A stretch of 54,824 nucleotides of DNA from Winogradskyella sp. (GTDB lineage: Bacteria > Bacteroidota > Bacteroidia > Flavobacteriales > Flavobacteriaceae): assembly GCF_013213835.1 (NCBI RefSeq), contig NZ_JABSSU010000012.1:10163-64986 (forward strand), written 5' to 3'. Below, piece by piece: positions 17,527-26,850 of the stretch. A program made the translations under genes and the position numbers. Each line of letters begins with the position of its first letter. The first letter of the stretch is position 1. The notes below the pieces were generated by a model. That model worked only from the letters and a program-made list of their open reading frames with translations, ran no database searches and was not told the DNA's origin.

Positions 17527-17841
17527 ATGTCTAGAAGAAGCAGAAGACATAGTACAGGCTTTGGTTATATAGGTTTTGGTAACAACCAGTCTACCTTTAA
17601 CCAAAAGACAAGTGTGCCGTTTTCTGTGTATAAAGAAAAATTAGATTTAGAGGCGCATTTGCATTACAAAATGGAATTTTTGCATAAAGACCTCAGCAAA
17701 TCAGATAAACAAAAAATAAAAGATAAAATCCGAAAGCAAGAGCGCAAGCTATTTATTAGAACTACTGTAATTAGTTTAATTGTTTTTGCTTTAGTAGCGT
17801 ATTTAGCTTACTACTTAATTATTCAAATAATATCGCGCTGA
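17527..17841 (+). CDS. Conserved small protein with C-terminal TM helix
   Basis: I do not recognise a functional family. The 104-residue protein has a basic, Ser/Gly-rich N-terminus (MSRRSRRHSTGFG), a charged predicted helix (residues about 48-75) and one C-terminal TM segment (about 78-101), as in a tail-anchored protein. It sits 4 bases after the KdsC-like gene and 8 bases before the UbiA-like gene, so it belongs to that operon. Confidence 0.65.
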   Translation: MSRRSRRHSTGFGYIGFGNNQSTFNQKTSVPFSVYKEKLDLEAHLHYKMEFLHKDLSKSDKQKIKDKIRKQERKLFIRTTVISLIVFALVAYLAYYLIIQIISR

Positions 17842-17849
17842 TTAATTAT

Positions 17850-18776
17850 ATGATTCACTTTCTCAACCTCATCCGCTGGAAAAACTTAGTAATTATTGCC
17901 CTAGTACAAGTATTGGTTAAATACGCATTACTTCTACCCTTTTTTGAAAGTCATGGCGTAATAACAGCCTTAAAACCACTTGCATTTACAATATTAGTTG
18001 TGGCTACAATTTGTATTGCCGCTGGTGGTTATGTTATTAATGATGTTTTTGATATTGATACGGATAAAGTCAATAAACCAGAACGTGTCATTATTAATAA
18101 ATATATCACTGAGAAAAATGGTTTCAATATTTTTATTGCACTTAATATTATTGGTGTTGGTTTAGGATTTTACTTGAGTAACTCAATTGGTAAATCTGGT
18201 TATTTTGCAATTTTCATTATTGCTTCTGCACTACTCTATATCTATTCAAATGGTTTAAAGCAAATGACATTAATTGGAAACATTGCGGTTTCTGTAGTTG
18301 TTGCTTTATGTATACTTATGGTCGGCATATTTGAACTTATACCTGCCATCAACCAAACAAATACAGAGGTCCAAATTTTCTTTTTAAAGATTATTTTAGA
18401 TTATGCCATTTTTGCTTTTATGATAAACCTTGTAAGAGAAATTGTAAAAGATATAGAAGATATTGATGGTGATCACAAATCAGGCATGAAAACACTTCCA
18501 ATAGTCATAGGTAGAGAAAGAGCTACTAAAGTTGCCTTTGGATTATCATTAATACCTTTATTTGGGGTTGTATACTATGTGGTAACGTACTTTTTTAAAC
18601 AACAACTACTTTTAGCATATTTTTTAATAGCTGTCATTGCACCAATGATTTATATATCTATCAAACTTTTTAGCGCAGAGCACAAAAAGCAGTATAATCA
18701 TATCAGCACAATGCTTAAACTTGTCATGGTTACAGGAATACTTTCAATGCTACTATATTCTTATGTTTTAAAGTAA
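17850..18776 (+). CDS. UbiA-family prenyltransferase
   Basis: This 308-residue integral-membrane protein of the UbiA superfamily has about nine TM helices and both Asp-rich motifs that bind prenyl diphosphate via magnesium: NDVFDIDTD (Asn64, Asp65, Asp68, Asp72) and the later KDIEDIDGD. Bacteroidota homologues of this length are often annotated as geranylgeranylglycerol-phosphate geranylgeranyltransferase-like. The aromatic or polar acceptor here cannot be read from sequence. The next gene (Maf) follows after one base. Confidence 0.87.
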   Translation: MIHFLNLIRWKNLVIIALVQVLVKYALLLPFFESHGVITALKPLAFTILVVATICIAAGGYVINDVFDIDTDKVNKPERVIINKYITEKNGFNIFIALNIIGVGLGFYLSNSIGKSGYFAIFIIASALLYIYSNGLKQMTLIGNIAVSVVVALCILMVGIFELIPAINQTNTEVQIFFLKIILDYAIFAFMINLVREIVKDIEDIDGDHKSGMKTLPIVIGRERATKVAFGLSLIPLFGVVYYVVTYFFKQQLLLAYFLIAVIAPMIYISIKLFSAEHKKQYNHISTMLKLVMVTGILSMLLYSYVLK

Positions 18777-18777
18777 T

Positions 18778-19368
18778 ATGCTAAACGATAAACTTAAAGA
18801 TTACAATATCATTTTAGCCTCGGCATCTCCGAGACGACATGCATTTTTAAAATCGATGAATATAGATTTTGAGGTAAGACTTCATCCTGTTAATGAAGTG
18901 TATTCAAATAAATTGAAAGGTACCGAAATCACAGATTATTTAGCCAAATTAAAAGCAGAGGCCTTTAAAGACAGTCTTAAGGATAATGATATTCTCATTA
19001 CAAGCGATACCATTGTTTGGTTAGAAAACAAACCTGTAGAAAAACCAAAAGATCAAGATGACGCTTTCAGAATGATTAAATCTCTAAGCAATAAAACGCA
19101 TGAAGTGATGACTTCAATTTGTTTTACACAAAAATCAGGTCAAAAAACAGTAAACACGACTACTAAAGTGACTTTTAAAGTACTTACTGATGATGAAATT
19201 TGGTATTATGTCAATACTTACAAACCTCTTGATAAAGCTGGTGCTTATGGCATACAAGAATGGATTGGTGCCATAGCTATTACCAATATTGAAGGTTCTT
19301 ACAACAATGTTGTTGGCTTACCTACACATTTACTTTACGAAACGTTAATTAACATCGTTAACGCTTAA
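18778..19368 (+). CDS. maf: Maf-like nucleoside triphosphate pyrophosphatase
   Basis: This 196-residue Maf/Ham1-fold house-cleaning enzyme hydrolyses non-canonical or modified nucleotides (dTTP/UTP type or methylated derivatives). The signature ASASPRR near residues 15-21, the catalytic region TSDTIVWLENKPVEKPKD near residues 80-97 and GAYGIQEWIGA near the end are all present. It is tightly linked (1-base gap) to the UbiA-like gene. Confidence 0.92.
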   Translation: MLNDKLKDYNIILASASPRRHAFLKSMNIDFEVRLHPVNEVYSNKLKGTEITDYLAKLKAEAFKDSLKDNDILITSDTIVWLENKPVEKPKDQDDAFRMIKSLSNKTHEVMTSICFTQKSGQKTVNTTTKVTFKVLTDDEIWYYVNTYKPLDKAGAYGIQEWIGAIAITNIEGSYNNVVGLPTHLLYETLINIVNA

Positions 19369-19400
19369 TTACTTCGTATTTTTAGAAAAAGAATTGAAAA

Positions 19401-20345
19401 ATGAATAAGTCCGTAAAAGCGCTAGTTGTTTTTTTATGCTTTTTGTGCATACTTATCATAATTACGTCTTGTAAAGAGTCTCCATCAGAATTAAATGAAG
19501 ATATCGCGATTAAAAGCGAAAAACCAAAAGAGAAGAAGCAACCTAAAACTAAATTATCTCAAGATTTTAAAGACTATTGGTACGCAGGTGAAGCTGAAAT
19601 CACTTCGTATAAACTAGAGCAAGCAAGATATGGTGAAATGCGAGATGGTACTGCGGTTATGGTATTTGTAACTGAAGATTTTCTACCTCAGATACAAGTT
19701 AAAGCAGACAACTACAGTAAAAGTAATACACCAATCTTAAAGCTAAACGCAACTAAAAAATTTAACACGGGTATTTATCCGTATTCAATTATGCAGAGTA
19801 CTTTTTATCCTGTTGCGAATAACCAACATGCTATTAAAGTTTCGGCATCTGTGCAAGAATGGTGTGGACATGTATATGCCCAAATTAATAACCGAGATAC
19901 ATTTGAGGTAATGTCACACTCCTATTTTCAAAGTGAAGCTGATGAAAATTTTAATATCGAAAAAACTTGGACAGAAAACGAATTGTGGACAAAACTTCGA
20001 ATTGACCCAAGCTCACTTCCAACAGGTAAGTTAAGCATTGTACCTGCGTTAGAGTATACAAGACTTAAACATAAAGACATCAAAGCTTATAATGCTTTGG
20101 CAAATATTGAATCCGGAGTTTACATCATTACATATCCAGAATTACAGCGTACATTAACAATCAATTTTAACACTGAGTTTCCTTACGATATCTTAAGTTG
20201 GGAAGAAACTACAGTTAGTGGTTATGGTGCCACTGCAAAGACATTGACTACCAAAGCGATAAAGCTTAAATCCATCAAATCTGCATATTGGGGCAAGAAT
20301 AGTAATAAAGATGAAGGTTTAAGAGCTGATTTAAAGCTTGACTGA
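19401..20345 (+). CDS. Predicted lipoprotein of unknown function
   Basis: The 314-residue protein has a lipoprotein-type signal peptide ending in the lipobox-like IITSC, followed by an acidic/basic linker (residues about 30-55) and a globular domain. It probably sits in a cell-envelope membrane. The body includes YWYAGEAEITSYKLEQARYG and QEWCGHVYAQ. Bacteroidota homologues sometimes inherit the name 'septum formation inhibitor Maf' only because they neighbour maf; nothing in this sequence is Maf-like. Function is unknown. Confidence 0.75.
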   Translation: MNKSVKALVVFLCFLCILIIITSCKESPSELNEDIAIKSEKPKEKKQPKTKLSQDFKDYWYAGEAEITSYKLEQARYGEMRDGTAVMVFVTEDFLPQIQVKADNYSKSNTPILKLNATKKFNTGIYPYSIMQSTFYPVANNQHAIKVSASVQEWCGHVYAQINNRDTFEVMSHSYFQSEADENFNIEKTWTENELWTKLRIDPSSLPTGKLSIVPALEYTRLKHKDIKAYNALANIESGVYIITYPELQRTLTINFNTEFPYDILSWEETTVSGYGATAKTLTTKAIKLKSIKSAYWGKNSNKDEGLRADLKLD

Positions 20346-20424
20346 TTAATAGTATTTCCTATAAAGTCAGGAAATTTAACCGTTAAACAAAACCTAAAAC
20401 CAAATGTATTATAAGTCACTTTCA

Positions 20425-20432
20425 TATCTTTG
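20425..20432 (+). promoter_or_regulatory. -7 promoter element for the PIG-L deacetylase gene
   Basis: TATCTTTG is a perfect TAnnTTTG match 23 bases upstream of the ATG at 20456. No TTG lies at the expected upstream position. A lone GTTAAACAA half-site occurs at 20382-20390 without its partner. Confidence 0.55.
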
Positions 20433-20455
20433 AAAGTTCACTAACTAATACTATA

Positions 20456-22975
20456 ATGCGTCATTTTAGACTCTTTCTATTTATCCTATTAGGTAGCTTA
20501 GTTGCCATACAGGCACAGCAACCAAAAAAATATAATTCCTCTCAGATTTATGATGCCATACAAAAGCTTAATGTTTTAGGCTCGGTATTGTATGTTGCTG
20601 CGCATCCAGATGATGAAAACACGCGCCTAATCGCATACATGGCAAACGAAGCAAAAGCGCGTACTGCTTACTTATCGCTTACTCGTGGTGATGGTGGACA
20701 AAATCTTATTGGCCCAGAAATTAGAGAACTACTTGGTGTGATAAGAACTCAAGAATTATTAGCGGCGAGACGTGTAGATGGTGGCGAACAACTATTCTCT
20801 AGAGCTAATGATTTCGGATATTCGAAACACCCAAATGAAACATTAGAAATATGGAATAAAGACGAAGTACTTGCCGATGTGGTTTGGGCAATTAGAACAT
20901 TTAAACCAGATGTTATCATCAACCGATTTGACCACAGAACACCTGGCACAACACATGGTCATCATACAACTTCAGCGATGTTAAGTCACGAGGCTTTTGA
21001 CCTTTCTAATGACCCAACACAATACAGTTCGCAATTAGAATTGACCGAAATCTGGCAACCAAAACGCCTATTTTTTAATACCTCTTGGTGGTTTTATGGC
21101 AGTAGAGAAAAATTTGAGAAAGCGGACAAAAGCAACATGCTCAATTTTGATATTGGTGTGTATTACCCAACTCGAGGCATGTCTAATAACGAAGTTGCTG
21201 CATTAGCAAGTAGTCAGCATTTATGTCAAGGTTTTGGGCGTTTATCTCAACGTGGTACACAAGAAGAATATATTGAGTTTTTAAAAGGTGAACCTTTAGA
21301 TGGCACCAATAACATTTTTGCTGGAATCGATACCTCATGGAATCGTATTGAAGGCGGAACAGCTATCGGAAATATTCTTGATACCATTGAAGCGAATTTC
21401 AATTTTATAAACCCAGCAGCTCATTTACCACAATTATTAGAAGCGTATAAATTGTTGCAAAATATAAAAGATGAACACTGGAAAAGTGTTAAAACAAAAG
21501 AATTAAAAACGATTATTGAAGCTTGTACTGGTTTATATCTTGAAGCTTCTGCCAGCACACCAAACGCAGTACCAAATTCTGAAGTAACTCTAAAAATTGA
21601 AGCATTAAACAGAAGCAACGCAACTATTAATTTGGTGTCTTATAATCTGTCTACCATAGAAAACGGCATTTCTAAAGACATGGAAATGGCAGAAAATAAA
21701 CGCTTAAACTTTGAAGAAAACATTGCCATTCCTTTCGATATGTCTTACACGGCACCTTATTGGTTAAATAAGCAAAGTACTTTAGGAATGTATAGCGTTA
21801 AAGAACAAAACCTCATTGGTTTACCAGAAACGCCTAGAGCAGTCTATGTAGACTTTAACCTGAACATTGAAGGCACACCAATTACAATTACAAAACCTGT
21901 TATTTACCGATATTCTAAACCAGATAAAGGCGAATTATATAGACCTTTTGAAATCGTTCCTGAAGTATCAGCAAGCATAAGCGATAAGGTTTTCATATTT
22001 GAAAATGACCAACAAAAAGAAATTGAAATCACCGTAAAAGCTGGCAGAGATGCTGTTGAAGGCTTTGTGAAAATGGCTTATCCAAACGATTGGACAGTTT
22101 ATCCAGCGAATCAAAAAATTGAAATTGCTAATAAAGGTGATGTTCAAAAACTCATATTTACTGTAATACCACCTAAAGGACAAAGTGAAGGTTTAATAAC
22201 ACCTATGGTAAATATTAACGATGAATACTATACAGATGAACTTGTAGAAATAGATTATGAGCACATTCCTTATCAAACCGTTTTAGTGCCAAGTGAAAGC
22301 AAAGTGGTACGATTAAATATTGAAAAGCGTGGTGAAAACATTGGTTATATTGAAGGTGCGGGTGATGTTGTTCCAGAGAGTTTACGACAAATCGGTTACA
22401 ATGTTACCATTATTAAACCAGAACAAATTTCGGCAGAGAATCTTCAAAACTTTGATGCTGTAGTTGTCGGCATTAGAGCTTATAATGTTTTAGATGAATT
22501 AAAATTCAAACAAAAGTATTTATTAGACTATGTGTATGAAGGTGGAAATTTGATTATTCAATACAATACTAACAGAAGATTAAAAACTGATAATATTTCA
22601 CCCTTTCATTTAAAACTATCGAGAGATCGTGTTACTGATGAAAATGCAACTGTGAATATATTAGACGCAAATCATCCTATTCTTAACTTTCCTAATAAAA
22701 TAGGGCCTGAAGATTTTGAAGGTTGGGTACAAGAGCGTGGATTATACTTTCCGAATGAATGGTCAGAAGAGTTTACACCATTATTCTCTATGAATGATAA
22801 AGGTGAGTCGTCAAAAGAAGGTAGCTTATTAATCGCTCAATACGGAAGAGGCAACTATATATATTCAGGTTTAAGCTTCTTTAGGCAGTTCCCTGCAGGT
22901 GTTTCTGGTGCGTATCGCCTATTTATAAATATGCTTTCTGCTGGGAAAGAAAATCCTACAATTATAAAAAACTAA
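20456..22975 (+). CDS. Secreted PIG-L family deacetylase, large form
   Basis: The 839-residue protein begins with a signal peptide (MRHFRLFLFILLGSLVAIQAQ). It then has a PIG-L/LmbE zinc-hydrolase domain with AAHPDDE (about residues 44-50) and THGHH (about 166-170), which provide the metal ligands. The family deacetylates N-acetylglucosaminyl or other N-acyl substrates. A long C-terminal region follows with beta-sandwich-like and GATase-like segments (for example VVVGIRAYNVLDE). The domain order is typical of large Bacteroidota PIG-L proteins. The location is probably periplasmic or surface. The substrate is unknown. Confidence 0.87.
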   Translation: MRHFRLFLFILLGSLVAIQAQQPKKYNSSQIYDAIQKLNVLGSVLYVAAHPDDENTRLIAYMANEAKARTAYLSLTRGDGGQNLIGPEIRELLGVIRTQELLAARRVDGGEQLFSRANDFGYSKHPNETLEIWNKDEVLADVVWAIRTFKPDVIINRFDHRTPGTTHGHHTTSAMLSHEAFDLSNDPTQYSSQLELTEIWQPKRLFFNTSWWFYGSREKFEKADKSNMLNFDIGVYYPTRGMSNNEVAALASSQHLCQGFGRLSQRGTQEEYIEFLKGEPLDGTNNIFAGIDTSWNRIEGGTAIGNILDTIEANFNFINPAAHLPQLLEAYKLLQNIKDEHWKSVKTKELKTIIEACTGLYLEASASTPNAVPNSEVTLKIEALNRSNATINLVSYNLSTIENGISKDMEMAENKRLNFEENIAIPFDMSYTAPYWLNKQSTLGMYSVKEQNLIGLPETPRAVYVDFNLNIEGTPITITKPVIYRYSKPDKGELYRPFEIVPEVSASISDKVFIFENDQQKEIEITVKAGRDAVEGFVKMAYPNDWTVYPANQKIEIANKGDVQKLIFTVIPPKGQSEGLITPMVNINDEYYTDELVEIDYEHIPYQTVLVPSESKVVRLNIEKRGENIGYIEGAGDVVPESLRQIGYNVTIIKPEQISAENLQNFDAVVVGIRAYNVLDELKFKQKYLLDYVYEGGNLIIQYNTNRRLKTDNISPFHLKLSRDRVTDENATVNILDANHPILNFPNKIGPEDFEGWVQERGLYFPNEWSEEFTPLFSMNDKGESSKEGSLLIAQYGRGNYIYSGLSFFRQFPAGVSGAYRLFINMLSAGKENPTIIKN

Positions 22976-22989
22976 ACAACTAACTTATA

Positions 22990-23109
22990 ATGGACAACAA
23001 TAACCAACCAAAAGAAAAAGAAAAATGGGATAAAATGTACACTGTGGTTTTAATAGCCAATGCCATATACATTGTACTTTTCTATTTCATAACGGCTTCA
23101 TTCTCGTAA
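22990..23109 (+). CDS. 39-residue single-TM small protein preceding symporter
   Basis: The frame encodes a hydrophilic, Lys-rich N-terminal half (MDNNNQPKEKEKWDKMY) and one TM helix (TVVLIANAIYIVLFYFITAS). It lies 14 bases after the deacetylase gene and 4 bases before the sodium/solute symporter gene, so it is probably translated with the symporter. Some SSS transporters have small companion subunits; this one is shorter than the ones I know and is not a recognised family. Confidence 0.6.
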   Translation: MDNNNQPKEKEKWDKMYTVVLIANAIYIVLFYFITASFS

Positions 23110-23113
23110 CTCT

Positions 23114-24937
23114 ATGACACAAACATTAGATTGGATTGATTGGACGGTTTTAATTGTAACCTTAGCCACTATCGTCGGTTATGGTACGTGGAAAACTAGA
23201 GGAAGTAAAAATGTACAAGATTATGTAAAAGGTGGTAATTCAACAAAATGGTGGACAATAGGTTTGTCTGTTATGGCAACTCAAGCAAGTGCCATTACCT
23301 TTTTATCTACAACAGGACAAGCATTCTCAGACGGCATGGGATTTGTGCAATTCTATTTTGGGTTGCCAATTGCAATGGTCATTATTTGTTTGGTGTTTAT
23401 TCCACTATATCATCGTCTTAAAGTTTATACAGCATATGAATTTCTTGAAAATCGATTCGATTTAAAAACCAGAACATTAACCGCTATTCTGTTTTTAATT
23501 CAACGTGGTTTAGCGGCTGGAATTACCATTTTTGCTCCTGCTATTATTCTTTCTGTAGTATTAGGCTGGAATATTGTTACTCTAAATATAGTGATTGGTG
23601 TACTCGTGATTATCTATACAGTTTCTGGTGGTACTAAGGCCGTAACAGTAACTCAAAAACAACAAATGTTTGTCATTTTTGCTGGAATGATAGCTGCATT
23701 AGTCATTATAATTGGCTTAATTCCTGATGAAGTTACATTTACTGACGCAATTGATATTGCAGGTGCGACAGGAAAAATGGAAGTCTTAGATTTTTCTTTT
23801 GATTTAGAAAATAGATACACGGTTTGGACAGGTCTAATTGGTGGAACTTTCTTAATGTTATCCTATTTCGGTACAGATCAAAGTCAAGTGCAACGTTATT
23901 TGTCTGGTAAATCCATGAAAGAAATGCAAATGGGCTTATTATTTAATGGATTACTGAAAGTTCCAATGCAATTTTTCATCTTGCTTGTTGGTGTTATGGT
24001 GTTTGTATTCTATCAGTTTAATCCATCACCTTTAAACTTTATCGACGCATCCACACAAACAGTTTTGGCTTCGGAATATGGTGAAGATTACAGAGCGCTT
24101 CAGGATAAACAAGCCGAACTTTTTGATATGAAACAACGCTTAAGTTTGGCGTATGCAAAAGACAATAATTCGGATACAAAAGCACAACTTTTCTCAATTG
24201 ATAGTCTCGAAAAAACTTATCGTACAGAATCAAAATTCCTCATCAAAAAAGCCATTGACCCAGAATATAGAGATGAATATGACAGGCTAAAAAGTGAGTT
24301 AAACCAACTCATAGACAGCAAAACAAATCCAGGAAGTCAAGTTTATTTGGAAAAAGAAGCCGAATTAAAAACATTATATAAAGATGCTGCCAAAGACACG
24401 CAAACCAACGATAGAGATTATATGTTCATAAGGTTTATATTAAACCACTTACCAAAAGGACTCATCGGTTTGTTATTAGCAGTAATTTTATCAGCTGCCA
24501 TGTCATCAACTGCTTCAGAGATTAACGCTTTAGCCACAATTACATCAATAGATTTATATGGTAGAAACCTCAAAGAAGATAAAGGTGAAACTCATATGGT
24601 GAATATGACCAAGTGGTTTACATTTGGTTGGGGAATTGTCGCCATTATCATTGCTTGTTTTGCAAATCTAGCTGAGAACCTTATTCAGTTGGTAAACATC
24701 ATTGGCTCTATCTTTTACGGTAATGTTCTGGGTATTTTCTTATTAGCATTTTTCTTTAAGCATATTAAAGGACATGCTGTCTTTATTGGCGCTTTAATTA
24801 CACAGGTATTTATAATAGCACTTTATCTATTAGATAATTTTGAAATCATCAACTTACCATATTTGTGGCTAAATCTTATCGGTTGTGTTATCGTTATCGT
24901 TATTGCGAATGTGCTACAAACACTTAGAAGGAATTAA
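23114..24937 (+). CDS. Sodium/solute symporter (SSS family) with large hydrophilic insertion
   Basis: This 607-residue SSS-family transporter has many TM helices. Recognisable features include the N-terminal GLSVMATQASAITFLSTTGQA (sodium-site region) and the later LLAVILSAAMSSTASEINALAT. A charged, helical stretch of about 100 residues (about 310-415) interrupts the membrane domain and looks like a coiled-coil loop, longer than in typical family members. It lies with a PIG-L deacetylase, so an amino sugar or sugar acid may be the cargo, but that is inference. The 3' end overlaps the convergent lipoprotein gene by 4 bases. Confidence 0.88.
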   Translation: MTQTLDWIDWTVLIVTLATIVGYGTWKTRGSKNVQDYVKGGNSTKWWTIGLSVMATQASAITFLSTTGQAFSDGMGFVQFYFGLPIAMVIICLVFIPLYHRLKVYTAYEFLENRFDLKTRTLTAILFLIQRGLAAGITIFAPAIILSVVLGWNIVTLNIVIGVLVIIYTVSGGTKAVTVTQKQQMFVIFAGMIAALVIIIGLIPDEVTFTDAIDIAGATGKMEVLDFSFDLENRYTVWTGLIGGTFLMLSYFGTDQSQVQRYLSGKSMKEMQMGLLFNGLLKVPMQFFILLVGVMVFVFYQFNPSPLNFIDASTQTVLASEYGEDYRALQDKQAELFDMKQRLSLAYAKDNNSDTKAQLFSIDSLEKTYRTESKFLIKKAIDPEYRDEYDRLKSELNQLIDSKTNPGSQVYLEKEAELKTLYKDAAKDTQTNDRDYMFIRFILNHLPKGLIGLLLAVILSAAMSSTASEINALATITSIDLYGRNLKEDKGETHMVNMTKWFTFGWGIVAIIIACFANLAENLIQLVNIIGSIFYGNVLGIFLLAFFFKHIKGHAVFIGALITQVFIIALYLLDNFEIINLPYLWLNLIGCVIVIVIANVLQTLRRN

Positions 24938-25758
24938 TCATATAATGCTTTGAAATAGTCTTTAATAAAGTTTTCATCAAATTCTTTTAATTCACCTACT
25001 TTAAAGAAAGAAGAGTTCTTTGATACAATCATTTCTGACAAAGAATTAGTTTGTAATTGAGAATCGACAAAAAGTGAATCTGAATATGACTCTACTAAAT
25101 AAGTCGCAACACTTGTGCTTGGGTAATAATTATACCCTATATAGCGGCGGCTTGCAGTTTTTTTATTTACCTCAACAGATAATGAAGAGTTATCAAATAA
25201 TTTACTAGGTGTTTTAAAAGCCCTGCTAAATACTGTCAATACAACTACACTGTCATTTAGCCGCGATGCTAAAAGTTTAGAATTATAAGTAGATAGATGT
25301 GATATCCCACCAGTCATAGTCATTAACATATTACGATTATAGTTTAAATAATTCAACTTTAGAATCCAATTGTATTTTTCTGAAGAGTCATCTAAAAACT
25401 CAAAATCTAGAAGTTCTTTTACCATCATAGAGGTATTATCAATTTTTGAATTCGTCAAATTTATTTTGAATTTTTCCAACTCTGAATTCAAAGTGTCCTT
25501 ATCCTCTAGGCTAATAATTGCATTTTCAAAATTAGAAACTAAAGAATCTAGTAATACTATTTGATTATAAAACTCAGTAAAATCCTCAGGTTGTTCTTCT
25601 GCTCTCACTCTAAGGTCGGAAACTTGAAATTGTCTCCTCTTTGATTGTAATTCTATGTTATCCTTTACGTATTGGTCTAATACATTTTTGTAGTTATCAT
25701 CATTACTACAATTAAAAAAAAGTGCTGAAAATAGACACACATAGATCCAAGGTTTCAT
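24934..25758 (-). CDS. Predicted lipoprotein of unknown function
   Basis: The 274-residue protein starts MKPWIYVCLFSALFFNCSND, a lipoprotein signal with Cys17 as the likely lipidated residue. The rest is helical near residues 27-110 (charged, Leu-rich) and then mixed. I recognise no family. It is transcribed alone, convergent with the symporter and divergent from the oxidoreductase gene. Confidence 0.7.
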   Translation of the reverse strand: MKPWIYVCLFSALFFNCSNDDNYKNVLDQYVKDNIELQSKRRQFQVSDLRVRAEEQPEDFTEFYNQIVLLDSLVSNFENAIISLEDKDTLNSELEKFKINLTNSKIDNTSMMVKELLDFEFLDDSSEKYNWILKLNYLNYNRNMLMTMTGGISHLSTYNSKLLASRLNDSVVVLTVFSRAFKTPSKLFDNSSLSVEVNKKTASRRYIGYNYYPSTSVATYLVESYSDSLFVDSQLQTNSLSEMIVSKNSSFFKVGELKEFDENFIKDYFKALYD

Positions 25759-25825
25759 AATAGTTGATTATTTGATATCTTTTTAAACGAAAAGTCAACC
25801 ATTTTATTGAAAGAAACATAACTTA

Positions 25826-26800
25826 ATGGCGTTAAAAACAATACGTTGGGGAATTATCGGTGCAGGGAAAATTGCTAAAAAGTTTGCTCAAGATTTAAAT
25901 ACAATTCCTGATGCTCAGTTGTATGCTATAGCTTCAAGAGATATTACTAGAGCAAAGAAATTTGCTTCAGATTTTAGTGCTTTAAAATCCTATGGTAGTT
26001 ACGAAGAATTAGCGCTAGATAACAATATAGATGCAGTTTATATTGCAACACCACATAGTTTTCACAAAGCACATTCTATTTTGTGTTTAGAGCATAAAAT
26101 TCCTGTGTTATGTGAAAAACCTTTTGCTATGAACCTCAGCGAAGTTGAAGAAATGATTTCAATAGCAAAGTCAAATAATATATTACTTATGGAAGCCATG
26201 TGGACTGCTTTTTTACCACATTTTCAATATACATTAGACTTGTTGAATAAAAAGCATTTTGGCGAGATCGTAAAACTCGAAGCGGACTTTGGATTCTTTA
26301 CACCTTATAACACGCAATCTCGACTTTTTAATAAATCTGTTGGTGGTGGAAGTTTATTAGACATAGGTATTTACCCCATATTTGTTGCATTATCTTCATT
26401 AGGTGTTCCAAATACTATTGAAGCTAAAGCAGAACAATTTCCGAATGGTGCAGATTCTGAATGTGATATGATATTTCATTACGACAATGCTAAAGCCAAT
26501 TTAAAGAGTACACTTACAGAAGAAACTAAAACCGAAGCTACATTTCATTGCGAACATGGAACAATTAAAATCAACGGTCGTTTTCATCAACCTAGTTCTG
26601 TAACATTAACTGATAACAAAGGTAATTCCGAAATAAAAACCTTCGATTACAAAACCATTGGTTACAGCCATGAAATTGAACATTTCAATCAACTGATAAG
26701 AACAAACAAAACAGTAAGCGACATTATGACTTTTGAAAAAAGTAGAACGCTAATTTCCACTATAGATAGAGTTAGAGAAAAGATAAGCCTCAAATATTAA
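25826..26800 (+). CDS. Gfo/Idh/MocA-family oxidoreductase
   Basis: The 324-residue NAD(P)-dependent dehydrogenase has the Rossmann motif GIIGAGKIAKKFAQDL at the N-terminus, the family signature CEKPFAMN near residues 95-102 and a C-terminal alpha/beta substrate domain. Family members act on sugars, inositols or dihydrodiols; the substrate is not evident. It is a single gene ending in a strong bidirectional terminator. Confidence 0.9.
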   Translation: MALKTIRWGIIGAGKIAKKFAQDLNTIPDAQLYAIASRDITRAKKFASDFSALKSYGSYEELALDNNIDAVYIATPHSFHKAHSILCLEHKIPVLCEKPFAMNLSEVEEMISIAKSNNILLMEAMWTAFLPHFQYTLDLLNKKHFGEIVKLEADFGFFTPYNTQSRLFNKSVGGGSLLDIGIYPIFVALSSLGVPNTIEAKAEQFPNGADSECDMIFHYDNAKANLKSTLTEETKTEATFHCEHGTIKINGRFHQPSSVTLTDNKGNSEIKTFDYKTIGYSHEIEHFNQLIRTNKTVSDIMTFEKSRTLISTIDRVREKISLKY

Positions 26801-26802
26801 TA

Positions 26803-26829
26803 AAAAAAGCAGCTCAATGAGCTGCTTTT
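26803..26829. terminator. Bidirectional intrinsic terminator
   Basis: An A-run, the inverted repeat AGCAGCTCA / TGAGCTGCT and a T-run lie between the convergent oxidoreductase and DUF2911 genes. The symmetrical A/T flanks suit termination from both sides. Confidence 0.85.
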
Positions 26830-26850
26830 CTATATTGTTAAGAGTTTAAT

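Noticed and set aside
19401..20345. Second Maf protein
   Set aside because: The sequence lacks all Maf motifs and starts with a lipoprotein signal. A Maf name would come only from its neighbour.
20382..20390. GTTAAACAA upstream of the PIG-L gene as a fourth regulon operator
   Set aside because: The partner TGTTTAA half-site at the required distance is absent, so it is only a single half-site.
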